In this document: in pieces, positions 12,600 through 23,560 of the stretch
How the letters are laid out: each line of letters opens with the position of its first letter
How positions within the stretch are numbered: the first letter of the stretch is position 1
Origin: Lumnitzera littorea
Lineage: Eukaryota; Streptophyta; Magnoliopsida; Myrtales; Combretaceae
Direction of reading: 5' to 3'
NCBI GenBank assembly: GCA_024138015.1
Contig: JAMXBB010000007.1
Coordinates: 69,390,678-69,454,677, forward strand
Length of the DNA stretch: 64,000 nucleotides
The notes under the pieces: generated by a model
Database searches by the model: none
The model's input: only the letters and a program-made list of their open reading frames with translations
What the model was told of the DNA's origin: nothing
Program-made: the position numbers and the translations under genes

Positions 12600-13520
12600 T
12601 CTTGCAGGTTTTGAAAGATTGCTTTTTAAGTGATTTAGCCCAACTTGAAGCCCATAATCACTCGTTGTTAAAAACAAAGATGTCTGAAGCCCTTAAACAG
12701 AGAATAGCTATAGTCGAAGGGGTTTTGTGCAAGCATGTAAAACAAGTCGAGACCATAACCCATACCCAAGCCTAGGGGCCTATTGACATACTATTTGAGC
12801 AAACAAGTCTAAAAGCTACCAGTTCATGAGCTCAACAACAACAGCAAAGGCCTAGGGAAGAAATTGAAGCAAAAATTGATGAAGATAGAAGAAAAAATCT
12901 TCCAGAAAATTGAAGAGAAAATGGGAGTTCTTAAGGATCATGATGTGTAGAGTAATCTAGGCATGAGCAATATTTGCGCTTTTGAAGACCACGAGTTACC
13001 TAAGAAGTTTAAAATACTAAATTTCAAAAAGTATGATGGAACAGGTTACCCTAAGCTTCACCTTAGACTTTATGTCTGCAAGATGACCGATTCTCTAAAC
13101 ATGAGTAATTGATGATTCAAACTTTCTAAGATAACCTAACTAGGTCGACGTTGATTTGGTATACTCAACAAGACTTAGTTAAGCTTGATACTTAGGATAC
13201 GTTAGCTCGAGCCTTTTATCAACAATACAAGTTCAATGAAGAAGTGGCTCCTTCCTTAATGGATTTAAATAACATGAAAATGAAGCCGATCAAATCCTTT
13301 AAGAAATATGCCCAAAGATGGAGATCTACAGCCACTCAAGCTATAGTATAATTGCCAGAAAATGAATTTAACTAAGCTCGATAAGGGCATGTCATTAGCC
13401 TGTCATTAATGAAATACTTCGTACAAGACTTGGAACAAGCGAAAATGGATAAAGTAAATGTGAACTCAAAACTTAAGATTTTTCACCTAAGGGAATGATA
13501 ACACATTACTTAAAAGGTTT
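12600..13520 (+). pseudogene. gag remnant of element B
   Basis: Translation from 12996 gives LPKKFKILNFKKYDGTGYPK and LHLRLYVCKM. After stops, from about 13154, it gives WYTQQDLVKLDT, a stop, DTLARAFYQQYKFN, EEVAPSLMDLNNM and IKSFKKYAQRWR. This is the retrotransposon gag (capsid) core of Tat/Ogre-type elements ('F.KY.GT..P..HL', 'TW..LA.AF..QYK.N', 'F.EYAQRWR'). A Lys/Glu/Gln-rich stretch at 12600-12950 is the likely N-terminal part. At least four stops are seen, so no intact product. Confidence 0.7.
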
Positions 13521-14982
13521 AGGATGAAAATAAGCAAACCATGTCTTAAACACTAACCCTAAACACACATGAAAAAGGAGTGTTGTAATGTAAGTACTTG
13601 AGCTTATTTCTTAAAGGAGGTCTATCTTGAACTTAGTATACGTGTCAAAATGATATTAGCATTCGTTTCATCATCCCTAAACATAGTTATTCCTTGCAAA
13701 ACCTAAAAGGATAGGGTCATTAATTTGGAGAAAAGGATTAGATTAACTTGTGCTTTCCTTAGTTGTACTAATCTATGAGCAAATACTATCATAGATAATT
13801 CAATTTCTTTAGGATGAAGAAGAGTTTCAAATCATATATACCTCATTCAGACCTATACACTTATTCATACACATCAAGCCCATAGATTATTTCCCAAACA
13901 CTCCAAATCCATATACACTTCTCCCCAGCCTATATTCTTTGAACCATAGTTTTAGAGCTTCAAATCCCATCAAGCAAAAACTTAATAAGGGAAGGCGACC
14001 ACTTTGACAAAAAAAAAAAAAAAAAAAGAGTGAGAGAAATAAAAGAAAAAGTGCAAAAACAAAAAATTGAAAATATTAGCAAGGTGATCACCTTCAAAGC
14101 TAAGTAAATTGCCAATAAGCCTAAAGTCCAAACTTATGTTAGTATCCAAAAGCTAAACACTTTCAATTTCTAAGCCCTTACTTTATGATCCTACCTACTT
14201 TGACACCCTTAATGAAACTCTTTTGACTAAAGAAATGGAATTATCTTAAACAATAATTGCTTATGAAATTGGGGTAAGCCCAAGTTTAGTTTCTCTTAGG
14301 TTCTTAGCTTGTAAACCTGGGATAGATTGCAGATAATTTCTTTAAAATTGTCTAAAGCACATTGATATCCATTTGCTTAAACCATTGACCAAAAGCCTTA
14401 CAATGCAAACCTAGAAAAGACCTGATTGATTGATCAGAATGAACCACTTACAAGATAGGTTACAATTTTTGGAATTAATGTCAAAAATGAAAACAAATTT
14501 GTAAGAGTGCAAGGAAGTCCACTTGGACTGAATATTTCAAGTAATGATACTTATTCCCTTAGTGGAAAATTAAAGACAAGTTGAGTGATTTCTCAAAAAC
14601 ATGAATAGTCATTTATTCCAAGCTTGAAATTAATGCTTTTAAAAAGTTCAAGAATCAGGAATTATGCTCTAAGAAACAAGACTGAAAGAATGAGTAATAA
14701 ATGGGCAAGGCAAGTCAACCCCTTATTTGTGATCCTTAGAGTCTTCGAGACTTTCTTACATATTAGCAACATAATTTTTCGTCAAAGAGTGTTTTTTTTT
14801 TTAATTTTTTTTTTAGAGAAAAAAGAAAACCTTTTCAAAAGAGAAATGGAACCTTTTTCAAAAAATTATCAAAAGAGATTTCTTAAAAAGAAGAAGTCAA
14901 AATTTTCAAAGAATCATCAAAATCCCTCAAACTCAAGTTTCTGATTATTTTATCAAAACTCATTAAAGTCTTTGAAATTCAT
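13521..14982 (+). other. Non-coding internal region of element B
   Basis: This is where protease, RT, RNase H and integrase would be expected, but no such motif was found in any frame. It is AT-rich with A-runs (14010-14030). The 106-codon frame at 14624-14944 is Lys/Phe/Asn-rich and shows no known domain, so I do not call it a gene. Confidence 0.5.
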
Positions 14983-15345
14983 GGATCGCTTACTTTTTGG
15001 TGCACTATCCATTTCATATAGTAATCTTGGATCGTTTGCTCGTAGGAGCACTATCCAATCCTTTTTAGGATCGCTTGCTACTAAGAGCGTTGTCCTATTC
15101 ATTTCTAAGAATGCTTGCTCATAAAAGCGCTATCATATTCCTTATTAGGATCGCTTGCTCATAGGAGTATTATCCTATCTAGTCCTTTGCTAGGATCGCT
15201 TACTCAAATTAGCGCTATCCTATTCCTTTTTAGATCGTTTGCTTATAGGAGCATTGTCTTATTTAATCCTTTCTAGGATCGCTTGCTCAAAGGAACACTG
15301 TCCAGTTATTTAAAAGATCGTTTGCTCATGAGAGCACTGTCTCAT
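14983..15345 (+). repeat. Hairpin tandem array TR3 in the 3' UTR of element B
   Basis: About nine diverged units of 39-46 bp. Each is built around GGATCGCTTGCTC, a short spacer and GAGCACTGTCC, with cores such as GCTCATAGGAGC (15160s) and GCTCGTAGGAGC (15040s). The outer AGGA/TCCT and inner GCTC/GAGC arms can pair, so each unit can fold into a small stem-loop. The array ends about 240 bp before the 3' LTR, which is the hypervariable 3' UTR position known to carry tandem repeats in plant Tat/Ogre elements. Confidence 0.75.
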
Positions 15346-15582
15346 TTTGTCTTTAATAGAATGTCATATTGTCTTGTCTTCGTAAGATCTATTATTTCGA
15401 GCAACAAATCCTTAAAAAGATCTATCCTCTTAAGGATACCTAACCTTTCAAGTTAAGACCCAATTTTTTTAACAATCAAAGTTCTTACCATACTAATTCA
15501 AGTAAGGACCAAGCAAAAATAAGTATATATTTTTTTTCTTTGTATTAAATTTTTTAAAAACTTTACTATAAAAAAGGGTAGC

Positions 15583-17538
15583 TGTAGACACCTTATTTTT
15601 GTTGTTTTATTTTAGTATTTTTATTAGGCTAGGGTTGAAAAAAAAAAAGAAAGAAAAAAGAAAAAAAAAAGAGAAAGAAAATAAATAATAAAATATATAG
15701 AAAAAATTTAAAAAATTTAAAAAACGAAAATAATAAAAATAAAGTGTCAAGTTGTATCGAGTCAAGTTGAGTAAAGTCATTTAGGGTTGAATCGGATATG
15801 GTGTGTGTTCAATTTAATGAATTCTAAGTCATTAAAGGATTGGGCTTTATTGAAATAACTTTTAGTCCAATTCAATATAAAGTGGATTTTTATCTAATTT
15901 ATATTGAGCTAAAATAAACTTAGGATTTATTAAATGAGTTATTGAGCTAAATCAAGTTAGATTGAATTGGGCCCAAAAAATAGAAAGCCTAGATCAATAT
16001 AGGGTTTCTAGAAATTAGGTTGAATCTTCAAAAAATCTAAATCGTATTTTCTATATCTGAGATTTATTATTGTATCTTTTGTATTTAGGGTTTGTTGAGA
16101 TTAAATCTATATTTGAAAATATAAAAAAAAAAATCGATTGTATGGCTTATAAATAGGAGTTCGACAAAAGAGTTTGGACTGTTTTTTAGAATCTACATTC
16201 ACAAACACAAATATACACATACGACCGTCTGTCTCCCACATGCCCACCTCCCTTAGCTACACTCATACGCTCACTGCACATACGAGAGCACTCACTCAAC
16301 ACTCCCTCACCGTACATACAATAGCATTCAAGTACTCTCTACGACACGACACACTATACATACTCACAAATTGCCTCACTCAGTTTAAGACACATGTTCA
16401 TATGCCATACATTACAGCACTCTCCACTTGCAGTTACACACACACAACTAACACTCACTTCATGCCAACACATTGCTACTACACTTGCTGTTACACATTG
16501 ACACACCCCTCTACCGATCACACGACACATGCTTGCACCTACACACTCGATCATATACGTGCACCATCACCTGATCACACATGTACATATTGAGCACTGC
16601 CACATACTGAACACGATCCACATTGTCATACATTGAATTCGATCACATACATGCATAGCCTTACCTAATTACATAGGCTAACAATTGCACACACGAGCCA
16701 CTTCGCAATCACATACAATTCACTGCTATCACGCACAATCAGCATTACCGTGCACACATTGACTAATATGTGCATCAGGCACTCGAACATAGTCCGGATG
16801 ATCACGACACAGTTAACTCAAATATGCCGATCACATGTGACTTGACTTGTTTAGGTAATAAAAATTATTTTCTTTAATTAATTATTTTATCTTATTAGTT
16901 AATTTAATTATTTTTACTAATTTGTTTCCTTTAGTGCTGTTTTTTTTTTTATTATCATATTGTTTACTATTTTGTTTAAATAATTTGAATTTTGTAATTA
17001 ATTTAGTTAAATTACATTTTTTTGAAAAATCAAATATCTTTTCTCCAAGATCTGTAACTTCGAAGAAAATATGTATCTAAGATATGTGTCTTAACAAATC
17101 TTGTATTTAGAATTTAGAAAAGATCAATTTTGACACATAATGATTTTTTATTAAAAAATAATAATAATAATAATTTATTTTAGTTATGCTTTACATATTT
17201 GTATATATCTTAGTATTTTTAGAAAAATAAAAATAAAGCCCCATTAATTTTTTATATTTTTTATATGATTACTTAGTCTTAATAGGTTAATTTTCGAACT
17301 TAGTTTTTTCTAGTTAATTTTCTAAATTATTTTTTAAGAAAATCCATAGATTAGAAGCCAAATTAGGGTTTTCTCACCCGAAAATCTTAATTTCATTTTT
17401 ACCAGTTTAACTAGTCGGTGACTAATTTTTTAATTTTTTAAAAGAAAAATGTTTCATTAATTCAATATCAAGTAATTTATATTAAGGGAGCTAGGCTTGA
17501 TATAAGTTAAATTAAAAAAATCGAAATAAGGCTCGACA
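15583..17538 (+). repeat. 3' LTR of element B
   Basis: A 1956-bp LTR starting TGTAGACACC and ending GGCTCGACA, preceded by a short purine-rich tract (AAAAAAGGGTAG, about 15570-15581) that fits a polypurine tract. The TATA box is at 16148-16155. It is followed directly by CCCCT, the right target duplication, and then the remaining 95 bp of the interrupted A LTR. Confidence 0.75.
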
Positions 17539-17543
17539 CCCCT

Positions 17544-17638
17544 TTTTTTATTTTTCTAAATTAGGACCCTTTTTCCTTATTCAAAAAAAATAAATAATAA
17601 GTTTTAAAATTAAAAGAGGCAAAAATAGGGTATCTACA
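17544..17638 (-). repeat. 3' LTR of element A, terminal 95 bp
   Basis: Continues the A-family LTR broken at 8839; compare the uninterrupted order at 25680-25801. On the element strand it begins TGTAGATACCC, directly after an AAAGAGAGACGAT purine-rich stretch (complement of about 17639-17651), the likely polypurine tract. Confidence 0.65.
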
Positions 17639-17889
17639 ATCGTCTCTCTTTATGGTAAAGTTTGAGTAAAACTTTTCCACAAAGATAAAAAAAAAAGAAG
17701 AGAGACACCATTTTTTGCCATGAGGATGAATTTGCTCTAAAAAGCACTACAACTAATTAACTGTCCTAAGCTTGATCCATTGGGGATTTAGTGAATGATG
17801 GAAGAGAGAGAAGGCACTTTAAAAGTTAATTAAGGCGTTAGAGTGGGTTTTAGAAAGGTCTAACGCTTTACAAGTTGGCTAAACAAATC

Positions 17890-18612
17890 AATTTGAAACT
17901 TGGTCTTGCTTTTTTGAGCTGACTAGCCAAGGTAAAAGCTTCTATAAGGGACTAGCAACCCTAAATGAGAATTGACTTGAAAACCTTATCATACTGCTTT
18001 GAGCTCACTAACTTAGGCAAGAGCGTTTCTCAAGAACTAACAACCCTAAAGTTGGAATCCATATACTCTTTTGAGCTTCTTAACCTAGCCGAAAGTGTCT
18101 CTAGGAGATTAGCAACCCTAAATGAGAATCGATTTGAAAACCTAGGTGTGCTTTTTTTAGCTCACTAATCTAGGTGGGAACGTCTTTAGAAGACTAGCTA
18201 CCTTAAATTAGAATCGATTTTAGAAAGCTTAATCGTGGTCCTTTTAGTTCACTAACCTAAACGGGAGCATCTATTGGGGACTAGCAACCATAAATGAAAG
18301 TCAATTTAAGAAAACCTAATTATGCTCCTTTAAGCTCACTAACCTAGCCAAGAGCGTCTCTCAAGGACTAGCAACCTCAAATGAGAACCTAGGTGGGAAC
18401 GTCGCTAGAGGATCGATAACCTTAAATGAGAATCGATGTCAAAAAACTTAGTCATGCTCCTTTGAGCTCACTATCCTAAGTGTAAGCGTCTCTCGAGAAC
18501 TAGCAACCCTAAATGAGAATTAATTTGAGAAAGCCTGATCATACTCCTTTGAGCTCACTAACTTAGGCAGGAACGTCTCTAAGAGACTAGCAACCCTAAA
18601 TGAGAATTGATG
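17890..18612 (-). repeat. Tandem array TR1 (unit about 87 bp) in the 3' UTR of element A
   Basis: About eight imperfect units containing GAGCTCACTAACCTAGG, GAGCGTCTCT, ACTAGCAACCCTAAATGAG and AATCGATTTGAAAACCTA. One unit is truncated near 18390. It lies between the 3' LTR of A and array TR2. Short frames here (for example 17965-18168) are repeat-derived. Confidence 0.8.
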
Positions 18613-19482
18613 GAAGGAAGTGCCTTATGGGCTCGCTAAAATGTTAAAGAGAGAGATTGGTAAAGGGAAGAGCCCTATGGGCTTGATAAGATCCTAAGAG
18701 AAATTAATGAAGGGAAGCAACCTATAAGTTTGCGAAAACTCTAAAGAGAGATTGATGAAGAAAAGCATCCTACAGGCTCGTTAAAATACTAAAGAGAGAT
18801 TGATGAAGGGAAGTACCTTACAAGCTCACTAAGACTCTAAAGAGAGATTGATGAAGGGAATTGCCCTACAAGTTTGCTAAGACCTTATAAGAGATTGATA
18901 AAGGGAAGCGCCCTATGGGTTTGCTAAGACCCTAAAAAGAGATTAATGAAGGGAAGCGCCCTATGAGTTCGCTAAGACCCTAAAGAGAGATTGATGAAGG
19001 CAAGTGTCCTATGGGTGCACTAAGACCCTAAAGAGAGATTGATGAATGGAAACATCCTACGGGCTTGCTAAGATCCTAAAGAGAGATTGATGAAGGGAAG
19101 TGCTCTATGAGCTTGCTAAGACCCTAAAGAGAGATTGACAAAGGAAAGTGCCCTATGGTTTCACTTGATAAAGGGAAGCGCCCTATAGGCTCACTAAAAC
19201 CCTAAAGAGAGATTGATGAAGGGAAGCATCCTACGGGCTCGCTAAAAAATTAAAGAAAGATTAATAAAGGGAAGTGCCCTACAAGTTCACTAAGACCATA
19301 GAAGTGCCTTATGTGCTCGCTAAGATCCCGAAGAGAGATTGATGAAGGGAAGCGACCTATGGGCTCCCTAAGACCCTAAGAGAGATTGATGAAAAAAAGT
19401 GCCCTGTGGGCTTACTAAGACCCTAAGAGAGATTGATGAAGAAAAGCACCCTATGAGCTCACTAAAACTCTAAGAGAGGCAG
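18613..19482 (-). repeat. Hairpin tandem array TR2 (unit 48 bp) in the 3' UTR of element A
   Basis: About 18-19 units, most exactly 48 bp apart (for example 18711, 18759, 18807, 18855; 18902, 18950, 18998, 19046, 19094). The plus-strand unit contains GGGAAGCGCCCTATGGGCTC, then CGCTAAGACCCTAAAGAGAG and ATTGATGAA. On the element strand the core AGCGAGCCCATAGGGCGCT can fold as a stem-loop with an ATA loop. Single units are truncated at 19142 and partly fused at 19268-19344. Position just upstream of the 3' LTR fits the tandem-repeat-rich 3' UTR of Tat elements. Confidence 0.85.
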
Positions 19483-22400
19483 TGAATCAAGATAATGCTC
19501 TACGAGCTGACTAAAACTCTAAAAGAGTATATGAGTTGAGATAGCGCTTTAAGAGTTGGCTAGAGCCCTAAAAATGGATTAAAAAAGCAAAGTGAGGAAT
19601 GAAACCCATTTGAAATCCTTCTTGACTTAAAAATTTTTACAGACAAAAAATTTGGTGAAAACCATTTATAATAAAAAAGACATCGGGTATTAAGTCCTTT
19701 AATCTAAAAAAAAGTTAATGGACATCAAAAACTACATCAGTGAGAATGATCTAGATTATTATAGTCAACTTAAAAAATGTGACCACATTGGAAAGAAGAC
19801 AGGTGACATGAATTGAAAGCTTGGCTACTTAGGCCAATAAGGACCTAAAAATGGATAGAAAAAACTTATAACAGGCCTTTACCCTCTCTCTCTCTCTCTC
19901 TCTTTTTAAAGTTTGTTAATGGGTATAAATTTTTATTAAGGAGCAAATATTATAATCATCTCCTTCCTTACTATCCGTATGGGGCATCTCGTATTCTTGA
20001 AAATGTCTTCTGACCCTGATGTTGGGCTTCTTCATGAGGGCTTATGATTTTAAACATTCCTTTCCTAAAGAAAAGGTAACTCATGATTAATTTAGCCGAA
20101 GAGAGCTTCCTTGCAAACTCATAGTCCAAATTACACTCTTGACTACAATTCCACAAATTATAATCCAGTTTATAAGCGATATGCCTTGATCAATTTATTA
20201 AGTCTTTTTGGATCCAACATTATGAATTTAGGCTTTTCGTTAAAGGGTTTCAAGAGGATTGATGAGAAGGCCTATTTTCAAAAATTCACTTATTCAACCT
20301 TGGTGTGAAAGTCAAGAACCTTTAGGAAAAACTAAAAGTGTGCTTACTCTAGTTTCAAAAATAATTTTTATTAAAGATAAATTCTCCTTTGAGATCAAAA
20401 GAGCTTTTATCGAGTGTGGGTGGCTTGTGTGATTCAACATGGTTAAGAAAGTTTTCTTAGAATGTGATTTAGAATGGGTATAAGGGTTTTGTGTTTCTTG
20501 GGAATGTTGGGTTTTGATTTTAGGCCTCATCTTCTGGCATTCTTAGGTTGAGGTTTATCTCTTTTGCATATAAGCCCCATTTTCATGCCTTTCTTTTTTT
20601 CTTTTCTTTTCTTTTTTCCTTTCTTGTTTTCTTTATTTATCATTTTGCCCCCATTCTTTCACTGTTTTTTTTTTAACCCCTTTTTACTTAGGCTTAGAAG
20701 TAACTGTCTCTCCATAGTGTTTAGATTGTGTATATTAGGTTCTTTTAAGCTCTTCTTCATTTCAAGGAAAACAAATTATCAAAAAATAAAAATTATTCTT
20801 GAATTGATGCTACTACAGTAAGCACAAACGAGTTTTATCCTCTTTTCCTAATTAATAACCTTAACCTCCGAATTACCCCAATACGAGGTGGATCTTGACA
20901 AGATTTAGATTTAAAAATACTCCAAGTTGTTTTAACGGGGTTAACAAAAGATAATTGTATTTTGGGAGTTGAAAATGGATGTCTAACTTCATTTTAATCT
21001 GCATATCAAATTCAAAATGAAGTTTCTTTAAGGAATGAGTCCAAAGAACCCTCACTATGATGTCACTCAACTCTCAAAGTGTTTAAGGGTTAGTGTGTGG
21101 GAAATAGCTTACTTCTTTTCATTCTAAACTTTTTAAAAGTGAGTTGTCAATTCCTTATGGAGGAATCTACATTTATTCACCCCAATATTAATTAAATTGC
21201 AATCACCCAATTTAAAAGGTAGCCAATAAGATAATTTTATTCTAGTTGTTACAAAGCGATGCAAACATTCTCTTATAAGTTTATTACAGACTTTATTGAA
21301 AATAACTTGATTCTTCTTTGCCTTTACTTTAATTTGCTCCATTTAAGCATCCAACTACTTAAGATGACACTTGAGCTTGTTAGAAAGTATTGGTAGACAC
21401 AAAAGAATTGGAGCTTTAGGTAATTCACTTAAACTCCCCTCATGACATTGATGAATGACCAACTTCTTGAAGCTTTGGCTGAATGACCTTAGCATCAATC
21501 GAGTCTTGAATGTTGTTCCTTAACCTCTAACATTTTTCAATAGAGTGCCCCTTTTTTGCATACGATAGTTGCATCGAGCTTCTAAATCAAAATTATATGC
21601 TTTGTAATTTGGATTAAGGGCTTTACAGGCTAAGATCTTCACCTCCTTTAGATGATGAAAGATTTGAGTTATTAAGATGCTTAGCTAAGTGAATTGTCTC
21701 TTCCGAGCCCTTTAGGCTTGTCTTTCTCACTCATCCCTAGCTCTTTTCTTTTTAGGCCACATTCATTATTTAGGCTTACCGACATTTAATCAGTATTGGA
21801 TGTCAGGTGTTGAACTCTTCTAAGTTCAGGGCCCATTACTATTTATAAGTCTATAATGCTCTTTTATAATATTACTACTTTTTCTTCTAGATTTGAAAGT
21901 CTTTTCTCTAAGCTTGAATCTTGAGACACTTGGAGACTGGTGATTATGGAAAACAGAATCTACAAATATTAAGCCATTTGACATACCATTTTTTCTAAGA
22001 AGGCGATCTTATGATAATCCATGTAAACCTAATTGGGAGAATCCTTGCTCGTTAGCAATCCTTCTTTTTTTTTTTTTTGGAAAGGGAAAAAGGATCATCT
22101 TAACTTCTTATGAGGAGAATTTTTATGAAAAAGGAGAAACTAAAAGAAAATTTACAAATTATTTACAAGGGGTGACAATAAGGAAAAGAAGATCTACACA
22201 AAAAATATTCAGGTAAGATATGAGAGAAATCTAGGTTTATAAACTTAATTGATAGACTCTTTTTTAAAAAAACTTAGAGTGATAAACATTTTAACAATTT
22301 GTAGTCAATAAAGAAAAGTATTTACAACATGTAAGTATTTAAAAGATTACTTACAATACTTATAGGGAATGTAACTAAAAAAAAAAAAAAGAATTATTTT

Positions 22401-23538
22401 ATAAAGGAAATTTTTATGAGGCACCTGATATTTATAAATAATTTCTAATTTGAAAATATAGATATCGAGAAGAGTGGGTAAATGAGAACTAATGACAAGA
22501 GCAATAAGAAAAATATAATGAGAAGGAAAAGGCTGGTAAAGGGATTCATTTTAGAATAAAAACTTATAATTGTAAGACTCTACACAAATAAACGCTTTCT
22601 TTTTTTTTTTTTTTAAATTTATGAATTTGATAAAGGGATTAAATATTTACGAATTTAAAGGTTGAGAAAGTCTATGAAAACTTATGATAATCTATAGAGT
22701 GGAAATTTTATAAAGAGGGAAAAATTTAAGTCTAATTCTTTTCAACGGCTATTTACAAGTTTAATCACTATAAAAGTTAATTAAAATAATCTATAAGTAT
22801 GCCTTAAAGCATAATGGTCTTATTCTAAAATAATGACTTAACTAGTGGTAAAAAAAAATTATTTTACAATATACAGAGAAACCCTTTGATTTGAAAAACA
22901 ATGCAATTTTTATAAAATAAAGGTACTAGATGAGTTTATTTACAAACATGAATACAAGAAAAGATCAAGGCACATGGATGTGACTGCAAAGGGCCAGCAA
23001 CTAAATAATAATGCAACAATAAAAAAGTGTAAGGTTAGGACTTTTACTGGAATTCCATTATTACCATATAAGGAAAGTATATTACAACATTTTTATAACA
23101 TAATGGAATTCCGATAAGGTTCTGACTTTTCATTGGTGATATGCCTCGTTATTATTTATTCTCTAGTCTAAAAGTAGTGTACATGATTAGAATAGGTTCT
23201 AAAAGTTCTTAAGCTTTATGACCTTATAGGTTTTCAAAGAAATGGTTCATTGGTCACATCGAAATCTTAAGCGAGACCTACACCACTACACTTGGAACCT
23301 ATACAATGGCCCTTCGTCCTAAGGTTTTAAGATGGCTTGGATCTAACTGTATCTACCCTTGCTCCTTGATGCAATCATTCTTCAAAATATCTAAGTATGA
23401 TGCATGCAACAAGTGAACATAGCAATTTGAAATTAAATATATTTAAATGAAATGAATCATAAAAATAAATAAATAACATAGGTATTTTGAAAGGTAAATT
23501 TAGTTTCAAAAAGTTTTTAAGTGGCTAGCTCTCTTGAC
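19483..23538 (-). other. Remaining internal region of element A; no clear coding domain
   Basis: AT-rich, with a (CT)n run at 19884-19904 and several A/T homopolymers. Minus-strand translation near 21600-21535 (EARCNYRMQKRG, stops after) weakly resembles the gag zinc-knuckle region of Tat elements ('ARC.YH....H....C'), but it is not enough to call. Frames at 20312-20530, 20564-20821, 20873-21070 and 21133-21342 show no known motif. Confidence 0.4.
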
Positions 23539-23560
23539 GTCTTCAGTGGAGTCGTCAAGT

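Larger units (their letters stand above)
8840..17538 (+). mobile_element. Nested Tat-like LTR retrotransposon B, gag-only
   Basis: Plus-strand element inserted into the 3' LTR of A. The 5' LTR is 8840-11020, the primer site 11025-11042, the internal region 11043-15582, and the 3' LTR 15583-17538. LTRs begin T(A/G)TAGACACCT and end in ACA; flanks CCTCT (8835-8839) and CCCCT (17539-17543) form a one-mismatch target duplication. Sequence on either side joins into one A-family LTR, as in the unbroken copy at 25660-25700. The internal region has a gag remnant and a hairpin tandem array but no recognisable protease, RT or integrase, so B is a non-autonomous derivative. Confidence 0.78.

Noticed and set aside
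17965..18168. 67-codon frame in the tandem array as a small repeat protein
   Set aside because: It follows the roughly 87-bp unit for two periods only and is broken in the neighbouring units.
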